Shown here: positions 1 through 5,208 of the stretch, piece by piece
Position numbering within the stretch: the first letter of the stretch is position 1
How the letters are laid out: each line of letters begins with the position of its first letter
NCBI GenBank assembly: GCA_026417715.1
Contig: JAOACU010000177.1
Span: forward strand, 1-6,168
DNA length: 6,168 nt
Direction: 5' to 3'
Source of the DNA: Anaerolineae bacterium
GTDB lineage: Bacteria > Chloroflexota > Anaerolineae > UBA4142
Made by a program: the position numbers and the translations under genes
Notes under the pieces: generated by a model
Databases searched by the model: none
What the model was told of the DNA's origin: nothing
The model's input: only the letters and a program-made list of their open reading frames with translations

Positions 1-60
1 GAACACAGAGAACACAGAGAAAAACAAAAATTTCTCTGTGACCCCTGTGTGCTCTGGCGG
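1..60. repeat. CACAGAG-type intergenic repeat, inverted and direct
   Basis: The 9-nt unit AACACAGAG occurs twice back to back (2-10, 11-19). The arm CACAGAGAAA (13-22) is exactly complementary to TTTCTCTGTG (31-40), leaving an 8-nt A-rich loop. A degraded second copy of the right arm follows at 45-56 (CTGTGT then CTCTG), so a longer imperfect hairpin of about 2-56 is possible. No coding frame uses it. I take it for a dispersed intergenic repeat; copy number cannot be seen from one window. Confidence 0.6.
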
Positions 61-98
61 AAATTCAGTATGGCTGAGTAGTTACGATGTCTCTCTGT

Positions 99-128
99 TT
101 GGCACGGCAGAAAGCGCGGACTGATATT
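99..128 (+). promoter_or_regulatory. Candidate sigma70 promoter for the five-gene operon
   Basis: TTGGCA (99-104, five of six to the -35 consensus) lies 18 nt before GATATT (123-128, four of six to the -10 consensus). Transcription would begin near 135 and read through the hairpin at 143-180 into the Nudix gene. It is the best candidate I see in the 200-nt upstream region, but the -10 is weak. Confidence 0.35.
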
Positions 129-142
129 CGCAAGAAATGCAA

Positions 143-180
143 AAAGAGGCGCGACGTTTCCACGCGACCAGCGCCTCTTT
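143..180. terminator. Hairpin before the Nudix gene, possible terminator or leader structure
   Basis: AAAGAGGCGC (143-152) pairs perfectly with GCGCCTCTTT (171-180) around an 18-nt loop, which can itself form a small CGT/ACG stem. On the plus strand the stem ends in TTT followed by CGTTT. On the minus strand it is followed by two further T residues, giving a T5 run. It could end transcription arriving from either side, or be a 5' leader structure of the Nudix mRNA. It lies only 21 nt before the chosen start codon. Confidence 0.5.
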
Positions 181-201
181 CGTTTGCACACCGATTCTCG
201 A

Positions 202-735
202 ATGACTGAAAAAATTCTCCAGAGCAAGTATCGCTATCGCGGGCGTGTCGTCAACTTGCGTCTCGATCAGGTGCGCCTGCCCACGCAACAAATCGTTACG
301 CGCGAAATCGTCGAGCATCGCGGCGCGGTCGTTATCGTCGCGCTGGACGCGCGCCAGCGTGTTCTGCTAGTGCGGCAGTATCGTTCAGGCGCGGGATGTG
401 AATTGTGGGAAGTTCCCGCTGGCACATTGGAAGAAAATGAAGAACCCGCGCGCTGCGCCGCGCGCGAACTGGAAGAAGAGACCGGCTATCGCGCGGCACA
501 GTGGCGCGCGCTCGGTTATTTTTACTCCAGCCCCGGCATCTTGACCGAAAAGATGTATCTGTTCCTCGCGCGCCAATTGACGCGCGGCGATGCTCTCCCC
601 GACGCAGACGAACTTATCCACTCGCAGTTTGTCTCCCTCGCGCGCGCAATCAAGATGATCGAGCGCGGTGAGATCGTGGACGCCAAGACGATTGTGGGAT
701 TGTTGCGCGTTAGTCGGTTGATACGCGAAATGTGA
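202..735 (+). CDS. Nudix hydrolase, ADP-ribose pyrophosphatase type
   Basis: 177 residues. The protein probably hydrolyses ADP-ribose (or a related nucleoside diphosphate sugar) to AMP and ribose 5-phosphate in the cytoplasm, a housekeeping clearance reaction. A complete Nudix box is visible at residues 74-96: Gly74, five residues, Glu80, seven residues, then RELEEETGY, which carries the Mg2+-binding glutamates. Pro111 in FYSSPG, about 15 residues after the box, is the known ADP-ribose-pyrophosphatase marker. The N-terminal VVIVALD...VLLVRQYR strand pattern and the length fit the family. I chose ATG 202 because family members start just before such a KILQSKY segment; an in-frame TTG at 184 would add six residues. 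No clear Shine-Dalgarno site is visible. It is the first gene of the plus-strand string, and its stop lies inside a heptamer repeat. Substrate preference within the ADP-sugar subgroup cannot be fixed from sequence. Confidence 0.92.
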   Translation: MTEKILQSKYRYRGRVVNLRLDQVRLPTQQIVTREIVEHRGAVVIVALDARQRVLLVRQYRSGAGCELWEVPAGTLEENEEPARCAARELEEETGYRAAQWRALGYFYSSPGILTEKMYLFLARQLTRGDALPDADELIHSQFVSLARAIKMIERGEIVDAKTIVGLLRVSRLIREM

Positions 736-766
736 TTAGTGACTCGTGATTCGTGATTTGTGAGTA
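732..766 (+). repeat. Five-copy heptamer tandem repeat (GTGATTM-like)
   Basis: Five consecutive 7-nt units, GTGATTA, GTGACTC, GTGATTC, GTGATTT and GTGAGTA, fill the whole space between the Nudix reading frame and the acetyltransferase. The Nudix stop TGA (733-735) lies in the first unit, and the A of the acetyltransferase ATG (766) is the last base of the fifth. Such heptamer arrays are a known class of short tandem repeats in bacterial intergenic DNA. Here the array replaces any visible ribosome-binding site. Confidence 0.7.
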
Positions 767-1380
767 TGGCGATTCTGTGGGATATGCACGTGGGGTTACG
801 ACCTTTTGAAGACCCTATCAGCGACGAAGAAATTGCGCAAGTGTATCGCTGGTCGCGTGACGAACACTTGTTGCGCTGGAGCGGCGGTCAGCCCACCGAT
901 TTGTCGCTCGCCGAGTTTAGCGAGCGTTTGCGGAGTGATCAATGTGAATGGCTCGACCACCGCCGCGTCTTTTTCATCCTCACGCGCGAACGCCGTTTGA
1001 TTGGACGCATCGGCGTCTTTGCGATTGATTGGGCGCGTCGCGAGGGCGAACTCGGCATCGTGATCGGCGAAACGCGCGAGTGGGGCAAAGGGTACGGACG
1101 CGCGGCGATTCGTTTGTTGCTCCAGCATTTGTTTGGCACGACGACCCTCGAGCGCGTGTACCTGTTCACCTATCCCGAAAACATTCGCGCGCAACGTTGT
1201 TTTGCCGCGTGCGGCTTTCGGAGCACCGGCGTCACCCAGCGTTTTTCGCCCGAGCGCGGCGAGCATCTCGCAATCGAAATGGAAATCACGCGTCGCGATT
1301 TTTTAGGTCAGCGTGCTCAACACGCCTTGACGAACCAACAATGTCCAAACGAGTTGTTGCCTTCCTCGTCTTGGTCCTAG
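766..1380 (+). CDS. GNAT-family N-acetyltransferase (RimJ/RimL-like)
   Basis: 204 residues from ATG 766; in-frame GTG 760 and ATG 784 are alternatives and no ribosome-binding site decides. The protein should transfer acetyl from acetyl-CoA to an amine of a small molecule or a protein N-terminus; the acceptor is unknown. The acetyl-CoA binding motif A is clear: strand GELGIVIG (94-101), then REWGKGYGRAAI (104-115), whose glycines hold the pyrophosphate. The ending VYLFTYPENIRAQRCFAACGF (131-151) is the usual C-terminal strand and helix, with Asn139 and the RCFAACGF segment typical of this subfamily. The domain is complete by about residue 176. The remaining ~28 residues form an unusual polar tail (ending LLPSSSWS) whose last 40 nt overlap the next gene. 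This tail may be a read-on into the neighbour after loss of an earlier stop. Confidence 0.88.
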   Translation: MAILWDMHVGLRPFEDPISDEEIAQVYRWSRDEHLLRWSGGQPTDLSLAEFSERLRSDQCEWLDHRRVFFILTRERRLIGRIGVFAIDWARREGELGIVIGETREWGKGYGRAAIRLLLQHLFGTTTLERVYLFTYPENIRAQRCFAACGFRSTGVTQRFSPERGEHLAIEMEITRRDFLGQRAQHALTNQQCPNELLPSSSWS

Positions 1381-2267
1381 TTCTTGTTTTCATCGTTCCG
1401 AACACACGCGCGCTGTACGAAGGCGTGTTTTTTTATTTGCGCGACGTTCTCACCTACGATGCGCGCGCCATCGTTCCCGTCAACCCCGCTGGACGCTACG
1501 CTTCGCTGTACGACCTCGTTTCCCTGAACAACGCCGAACGTCTGGCGTACTTGCAACGCTGGCTCGACGCGCGTGCCTTACGCGTGACAAGCATTCCGAT
1601 TCTCAACTCGTCGCAACGCAATTTGTTTGTGTCTTTTGATTCAGCCGCGCCGTACATCGTCTTTGCCGCGCACTATGATAAACTGTACGACGATGCTGCG
1701 TATCAGGGCGCGTCCGATAACACGGCGGCAGTCAGCGTCTTGCTCGCGGCGATAGATGCATTGTCGTCGCGTGGCGATACCAGCGCGCGTGCGTTTCTGT
1801 TCACTGGCGAGGAAGAGACCGGTTTGCGTGGCGCGCACGCCTTCGTCGCGTATGCGCGCGCGAACGCGTTACCGATTCGCGCGATCATCGTCTTCGATAA
1901 TCTGGGGCGCGGTGAACTCGCGGTACGTCCTTCGGCGGAGCAAGTGGGCTGGGTGTTTACCCTACCGTTCGTTGGCGATTTTGCGTACGACGGTCGCGCG
2001 TTCAATCCTTCCGCGCCCTACTTGCCCGCCAACGCGCGCGTGGTGCGCGATCTAAAACGCGCGTATCCGAATCTGGTGGTCTATGAACGTTTCACCGCGC
2101 GTGGCGATTCCAACGCGTTTTTGGCGGAGGGTCTTGACAGCGTGATGGTGAGTGGCGATAATTTATACTACTTGCAATTGACGTGGCATACCTACGCTGA
2201 CCGCATCGAATTGTTGGATGAGCGCAATTTGGATCGCGCGCTCGAGTTGATCCTGAAAGTGAGATGA
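1341..2267 (+). CDS. M28-family zinc metallopeptidase, membrane-anchored
   Basis: 308 residues from ATG 1341; the reading frame continues further upstream, but only as antisense-quality sequence inside the acetyltransferase gene. Residues 5-20 form a strongly hydrophobic segment after Lys3/Arg4, so the catalytic domain is probably anchored and faces outside. Peptidase M28 (aminopeptidase Y/glutaminyl-cyclase-like) metal ligands are all present: His111 in AHYD, Asp126 in GASDNTAA, catalytic Glu157 with Glu158 in FTGEEETGLRGA, Asp186 in FDNLG and His283 in WHTYADRIELLD. Asp256 lies in RGDSNAF, where the family usually has an SDH-like segment. It should remove N-terminal residues from peptides, though glutaminyl-cyclase-like or other amide activities occur in the same fold. 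It overlaps the acetyltransferase by 40 nt and precedes DegV by 3 nt. The domain is rather compact for a secreted aminopeptidase. Confidence 0.88.
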   Translation: MSKRVVAFLVLVLVLVFIVPNTRALYEGVFFYLRDVLTYDARAIVPVNPAGRYASLYDLVSLNNAERLAYLQRWLDARALRVTSIPILNSSQRNLFVSFDSAAPYIVFAAHYDKLYDDAAYQGASDNTAAVSVLLAAIDALSSRGDTSARAFLFTGEEETGLRGAHAFVAYARANALPIRAIIVFDNLGRGELAVRPSAEQVGWVFTLPFVGDFAYDGRAFNPSAPYLPANARVVRDLKRAYPNLVVYERFTARGDSNAFLAEGLDSVMVSGDNLYYLQLTWHTYADRIELLDERNLDRALELILKVR

Positions 2268-2270
2268 ACA

Positions 2271-3122
2271 ATGACTGTTCGTATCGCAACTGATAGCACC
2301 AGCGATTTACCGGTGGAACTCGCGCGGCAGTATGGTATCGCCGTGGTGCCTTGCTACATTAACATCGGTGACCAAAGTTTTCTCGATGGTGTGGATTTGT
2401 CGCGCCAAGAATTCTATGCCCAACTGCGTCACTATGAAGTGTTTCCTAAAACCGCCGCGCCGGGCATCGAAATCTTTGCGCGCACCTACGAGCAACTCGT
2501 TGCCGAAGGCGCGACGGAAATCATCGCCATTCATCTTTCTTCGACCTTGAGCGCGGTGTATAGCGTGGCACAAGTTGCCGCGCAGGAAATCAAACGCGCG
2601 CGCGTAACCGTATTCGATTCGCGACAATTGTCGTTGGGCGCAGGGTGGCAAGCCCTCACCGCCGCGCGAATGGCACAAGCGGGTGCGACCGTACCCCAGA
2701 TTCTTGTTGCCCTGCGCGAGCAAATCGCGCGCACGCAATCGTGCGCGGTGATTGATGTGCTAGAGAATCTGCGACGCGGTGGGCGAATCTCATGGCTCGT
2801 CGCGGGCTTGGGTACGGCACTGCAAATCAAACCCCTGTTTCGTGTGCACGATGGCAAGGTCACGATCGAAAAAACGCGCACGCGCAAAGGCGCGCTCGAA
2901 CGCTTGATGCAATTGATTGAAACGTGGGGCGCGATGCGTCAATTCGCTATCGTGTACACCGATTGTCCTGACCGCGCGGAAGAACTGCGTCAACTCATTC
3001 AACAACGCTTTCCTAACCTGACTATCGAGATGATGTTGCAAGTGACACCCATCATCGGCGCACATCTGGGTCCAGGCGCGGTGGGAGTTGTTGGCATCAC
3101 GGAGCAACAATGCGAAGACTAA
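2271..3122 (+). CDS. DegV family fatty-acid-binding protein
   Basis: 283 residues, the usual DegV length. DegV proteins hold a single fatty acid. In Gram-positive bacteria the homologue FakB presents it to the kinase FakA to make acyl phosphate for lipid synthesis. The signatures appear in order: ATDSTSDLP (6-14), FPKTAAP (58-64, with Thr61 at the carboxylate-binding position), HLSSTLSAVYSVA (88-100), FDSRQLSLGAG (115-125), VLENLRRGGRIS (163-174), IKPLFRVHDGKV (186-197) and IGAHLGPGAVGVVG (262-275). The SSTLSAVY segment replaces the commoner SSxLSGTY. The gene starts 3 nt after the M28 stop and overlaps the next gene by 13 nt, so translation is probably coupled. No FakA-like kinase is in the window. 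The family call is firm; lipid specificity and partner are unknown. Confidence 0.95.
   Translation: MTVRIATDSTSDLPVELARQYGIAVVPCYINIGDQSFLDGVDLSRQEFYAQLRHYEVFPKTAAPGIEIFARTYEQLVAEGATEIIAIHLSSTLSAVYSVAQVAAQEIKRARVTVFDSRQLSLGAGWQALTAARMAQAGATVPQILVALREQIARTQSCAVIDVLENLRRGGRISWLVAGLGTALQIKPLFRVHDGKVTIEKTRTRKGALERLMQLIETWGAMRQFAIVYTDCPDRAEELRQLIQQRFPNLTIEMMLQVTPIIGAHLGPGAVGVVGITEQQCED
3101..3104 (+). promoter_or_regulatory. Ribosome-binding site for the alpha/beta hydrolase
   Basis: GGAG lies 5 nt before ATG 3110 and inside the DegV coding region. It is the clearest Shine-Dalgarno site of the plus-strand genes and supports this start over later in-frame codons. It also implies that the 13-nt overlap with DegV is real. 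Confidence 0.65.
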
Positions 3123-4087
3123 AACGTGTCCTCAAAATCGTTCTGATCGTTCTAGGCGTTCTGCTCGTCCTTGTGATTATCGTTCCCCTGCTCATTCCGA
3201 TTCCACCACTCGAAGACACAGTGCCACCGGAAAAATTAGCCGATCCCGATAGTCGTTTCATCGTCGTCAACGGAATCAAGGTGCATTACAAAATGCTGGG
3301 ACAAGGCGAACCCAAGTTTGTGTTGATGCACGGTTTCGCGGCAAGCGTCTTTTCGTGGCGCGAGGTGATGCGACCGTTCGCGGAACGCGGCACAGTGATG
3401 GCGTACGATCGTCCCGCGTTTGGGTTGACTGCGCGTCCAATGCCCGGCGAGTGGAGCGGCACGAATCCATACAGCATTGACGCGCAAGTTGACCTCGCGA
3501 TTGGGATGATGGACACGTTGGGGATGCCGCGCGCGATTCTGGTAGGCAATTCGGCAGGTGGCACGGTTGCCGCGCTGACGGCGTTGCGTCACCCGACACG
3601 CGTGCGCGCGTTGATCTTGGTTTCGCCGGCGATTTTCATCGGTGGAGGTAGCGCGCCCTGGTATCAACCTTTGATGACGACACCGCAAGGACGGCGTATC
3701 GGTCAACTGGTGGCGCGACAAATTCGGAACTGGGGCATCGAGTTTGCTAAATCGGCGTGGCACGATCCGAGTAAACTCACTCCAGAGATTTGGGAAGGTT
3801 ACGCCAAACCATTGCGCGCGGAGAATTGGGATCGCGCGCTGTGGGAATTTACCGCCGCCAGTCGTCCCACCGATCTACGCCAACGTTTATCCGAACTCAC
3901 AATGCCAACTCTGGTGATTACTGGCGATGACGATCGCATCGTGCCAACGGAACAAAGCGTTCGCCTCGCGCGCCAGTTACCGAACGCGCAATTGGTCGTC
4001 ATCCCGAGTTGTGGTCACATTCCGCAAGAGGAATGTCCCGAGGCGTTTATGCGCGCGGTGAACGAGTTTTTGAATCGTCTGCCGTGA
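3110..4087 (+). CDS. Alpha/beta-fold hydrolase with N-terminal membrane anchor
   Basis: 325 residues. A basic N-terminus (RRLKR) precedes a long hydrophobic stretch at residues 8-31, so the enzyme is likely membrane-tethered with the catalytic domain outside. The fold is complete: oxyanion-loop MHGF (73-76), YDRPAFGLT (99-107), nucleophile elbow VGNSAGG (145-151) with Ser148, lid region about 175-250, catalytic acid in TGDDDRIVP (271-279, most likely Asp275) and His303 in SCGHIPQEE. The family contains esterases, lipases, haloalkane dehalogenases and C-C bond hydrolases. The nearest style is the MhpC/esterase group, but the substrate cannot be named. Adjacency to a fatty-acid carrier (DegV) would suit a lipid or acyl-ester substrate; that is inference. 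It is the last gene of the plus-strand string, ending 10 nt before the shared terminator hairpin. Confidence 0.92.
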   Translation: MRRLKRVLKIVLIVLGVLLVLVIIVPLLIPIPPLEDTVPPEKLADPDSRFIVVNGIKVHYKMLGQGEPKFVLMHGFAASVFSWREVMRPFAERGTVMAYDRPAFGLTARPMPGEWSGTNPYSIDAQVDLAIGMMDTLGMPRAILVGNSAGGTVAALTALRHPTRVRALILVSPAIFIGGGSAPWYQPLMTTPQGRRIGQLVARQIRNWGIEFAKSAWHDPSKLTPEIWEGYAKPLRAENWDRALWEFTAASRPTDLRQRLSELTMPTLVITGDDDRIVPTEQSVRLARQLPNAQLVVIPSCGHIPQEECPEAFMRAVNEFLNRLP

Positions 4088-4091
4088 CTCG

Positions 4092-4137
4092 AAAAAAATC
4101 AAAGGGCTGGATAGGTGAACCCATCCAGCCCTTTGAT
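4092..4137. terminator. Shared terminator between convergent units
   Basis: A perfect 15-bp stem, ATCAAAGGGCTGGAT (4098-4112) with its complement (4123-4137), encloses a 10-nt loop. On the minus strand it is followed directly by a run of T residues (complement of A 4092-4098), making a textbook intrinsic terminator for the small cysteine-rich gene that ends at 4151. On the plus strand the following bases are CATTTAA, so ending of the hydrolase operon there is plausible but weaker. Confidence 0.88.
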
Positions 4138-4150
4138 CATTTAAGGGCGT

Positions 4151-4471
4151 TCATCGCTGGGAACGTGTTTTCAAGTATTCTTCCACTTCGGCGCGTGCTT
4201 TTTGAAACGCGCGAAGCAGACTTTCGTCCGTTCCTTTATACGCACTGAGAGTACGTTTGGCACAGGCGGAACATCCCATCAGGGCTTTGTAGCGATCGGG
4301 ATTACAGTCCAGACAACCACATTGTTTGATCATCAGCATCGAAAACGCGAGACTTTCGACATCATCTTCAGGTAAGGACGCTACCCGTTTCACGAGTTCA
4401 CGCCACTTGCCATTCCGAACACTTGCCAGCGATGCTACGCTTTTGTGTGGAAACAAAATCTCTGCGCGCAT
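4151..4471 (-). CDS. Small cysteine-rich protein of unknown function
   Basis: 106 residues from ATG 4471, which has GGGAG 11 nt upstream (4483-4487). A GTG at 4513 with AAGGG 4 nt upstream would add 14 residues. The frame stays open to 4615, but that part lies inside the RNase P RNA gene, so I do not count it as coding. I do not recognise the family. The first half (FPHKSVASLASVRNGKW, then RELVKRVASLPEDD) looks helical. The centre holds five cysteines, Cys51, Cys53, Cys56, Cys67 and Cys70, in a CxCxxC...CxxC layout with DCNPDRYKALMGC between. This could bind zinc or an iron-sulfur cluster, though only some of the five need be ligands. The C-terminal ~30 residues are a charged helix. It has no signal peptide or membrane segment. 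It follows rnpB on the same strand and ends before the strong terminator at 4092-4137, so it is probably co-transcribed with rnpB. Confidence 0.75.
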   Translation of the reverse strand: MRAEILFPHKSVASLASVRNGKWRELVKRVASLPEDDVESLAFSMLMIKQCGCLDCNPDRYKALMGCSACAKRTLSAYKGTDESLLRAFQKARAEVEEYLKTRSQR

Positions 4472-4541
4472 TGCTCGCTCTACTCCCTTATTCGTGCAGA
4501 CGATACGCTGCACCGTACCCTTGGTATAGACACGAAAAAAG

Positions 4542-4936
4542 CGGCAAGCAAACCGTACTCCCGATTCTGTTTCATCCGTCATCTGTCTCGCGATCCGTTC
4601 AGATCGCGGTGGCAACTACTGGCGCGTTGCCACTGCGACGGGAATCCCTTCGTGTGGACGAAGGAATCCCACCCGCCTTGCTCTCGGTTGGACATTCGCC
4701 TAGCCGCCGCAGTCACCTGCGACGCTGGTGGGCTTTTACCCCACCGGTTCGCTCCTGCCCCACTGGTGAGTGGGAGGACTTGCTTTCTGTTGCAGTTGTC
4801 GTCACGCGTCCATTGCTTGACGCGCGCCCTCACTTGCTGTTTCGTGAGGCAACCTTGCCCAGCCGTTGGGCTGAGCCGAGAGTCGGGAAGTTCCTCTCGC
4901 GCACGTGCGCGCGAGCGACGGATCGTTTGCTTGCCG
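4542..4936 (-). ncRNA. rnpB: RNase P RNA, bacterial type A
   Basis: This is the catalytic RNA that cuts 5' leaders from tRNA precursors. Conserved elements occur in order on the minus strand: GAGGAACTTCCCGACTC (4880-4896), TGCAACAGAAAGCAAG (4779-4794), GGTAAAAGCCCACC (4727-4740), GAGCAAGG (4676-4683), AGATGACGG (4576-4584) and ACAGAATCGGGAGTACGG (4553-4570). Helix P1 is a perfect 12 bp, CGGCAAGCAAAC (4925-4936) with GTTTGCTTGCCG (4542-4553), which sets both ends. In the P4 region CCCGA (4883-4887) pairs with TCGGG (4560-4564), where E. coli has CCGGG and CCCGG, a compensatory change. P18-like (4609-4616/4626-4633, 8 bp) and P19-like (4589-4595/4602-4608, 7 bp) hairpins are perfect. About 395 nt is normal for type A. 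The 5' end is 6 nt from the tRNA-Lys 3' end. The 3' P1 strand runs almost directly into T6 (4535-4540). Confidence 0.95.
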
Positions 4937-4942
4937 AAGAGG

Positions 4943-5015
4943 TGAGGCGGCAGGGAATCGAACCCTGGACCCACAGCTTAAAAGGCTGTTGCTCTGCCAA
5001 TTGAGCTACCGCCCC
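4943..5015 (-). tRNA. tRNA-Lys (anticodon UUU)
   Basis: A full 73-nt cloverleaf. The acceptor stem is GGGGCGG with CCGCCTC (one G-U pair at 2-71) and discriminator A at 4943. The D arm is GCTC/GAGC around AATTGGCA. The anticodon stem ACAGC/GCTGT holds loop CTTTTAA with anticodon TTT (4980-4982). The T arm is CAGGG TTCGATT CCCTG. CCA is not encoded: the bases after A73 are CCT, so CCA must be added after 3' trimming. It is transcribed toward rnpB, whose 5' end is 6 nt downstream, and it lies behind the terminator-like hairpin at 5026-5058. Confidence 0.98.
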
Positions 5016-5025
5016 ACGTGTGCGC

Positions 5026-5058
5026 AAAAAATCGGCGTGAATGTACGACTTCACGCCG
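5026..5058 (-). terminator. Intrinsic-terminator-like hairpin just before tRNA-Lys
   Basis: On the minus strand CGGCGTGAA (5058-5050) pairs perfectly with TTCACGCCG (5041-5033) around an 8-nt loop. The stem is followed by A then T6 (5031-5026). This has the form of a factor-independent terminator. It stands 10 nt before the mature tRNA 5' end and downstream of the promoter at 5127-5156. It may end upstream transcripts, release a ~95-nt leader RNA, or be the terminator half of an attenuator. Confidence 0.7.
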
Positions 5059-5074
5059 CCGAGGGTGAAGACGT
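5045..5074 (-). promoter_or_regulatory. Competing (antiterminator-like) hairpin in the leader
   Basis: CTTCAC (5070-5065) can pair with GTGAAG (5054-5049), and the stem extends through a T-T mismatch to ACG/CGT (5074-5072 with 5047-5045), around a 10-nt loop. It uses the GTGAA bases of the terminator stem at 5050-5058, so the two structures exclude each other. The pairing is seen in the sequence; a regulatory role is inference. Confidence 0.4.
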
Positions 5075-5126
5075 GCTCTGTTCCTATCGGCGTCTATCAG
5101 TAGCGCTCGGGTATTCTGACGGCGAT

Positions 5127-5156
5127 AGTTTACCACAAGTTGGCATAGGTTGTCAA
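5127..5156 (-). promoter_or_regulatory. Sigma70-like promoter for the tRNA-Lys/rnpB unit
   Basis: A perfect TTGACA -35 box (5156-5151) is separated by 18 nt from TAAACT (5132-5127, four of six to TATAAT). The -10 box is preceded by TGG, giving an extended -10. Transcription would begin near 5120, about 105 nt before the mature tRNA 5' end. A weaker alternative, TTCACC (5069-5064) with TACATT (5045-5040) and an 18-nt spacer, overlaps the leader hairpins and would start near 5033. Confidence 0.65.
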
Positions 5157-5180
5157 GCGCGCATCAGAACTCTTATCTTG

Positions 5181-5200
5181 CGCCAAGCATCGCTTGGGCG
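5181..5200. other. Small hairpin after the repeat-domain gene
   Basis: CGCCAAGC pairs with GCTTGGGCG through 8 bp, with one bulged G and a 3-nt loop, 8 nt past the stop codon at 5209-5211. No T run follows on the minus strand, so it is at best a weak 3'-end or mRNA-stability structure. Confidence 0.35.
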
Positions 5201-5208
5201 TTAACACT

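Noticed and set aside
1..60. CRISPR-like array
   Set aside because: Units are contiguous 9-mers without spacers; it is an ordinary inverted/direct repeat.
184..201. TTG 184 as Nudix start
   Set aside because: It adds six residues not expected in the family and lies 4 nt from the hairpin; ATG 202 fits better.
82..318. Minus-strand small open frame at the left end
   Set aside because: It crosses the hairpin and the start of the Nudix gene and shows no family features.
796..1266. Antisense open frame of about 156 residues
   Set aside because: It is a shadow of the acetyltransferase gene caused by high GC; it has no recognisable motifs.
1029..1340. Upstream extension of the M28 peptidase frame
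   Set aside because: The extension is arginine- and histidine-rich shadow sequence of the acetyltransferase; ATG 1341 begins right before a proper signal-anchor.
2307..2738. Antisense open frame of about 143 residues
   Set aside because: It is a shadow of the DegV gene, which has all family motifs in order.
3236..3763. Antisense open frame of about 175 residues
   Set aside because: It is a shadow of the alpha/beta hydrolase gene, rich in arginine and without motifs.
4472..4615. N-terminal extension of the cysteine-rich protein by up to 48 residues
   Set aside because: It runs through the 3' part of RNase P RNA, whose structure fully explains 4542-4615; a start at 4471 with an upstream GGGAG is available.
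4423..5004. Long plus-strand and minus-strand open frames across 4423-5204
   Set aside because: They lie over rnpB and tRNA-Lys, have atypical composition, and resemble no protein family.
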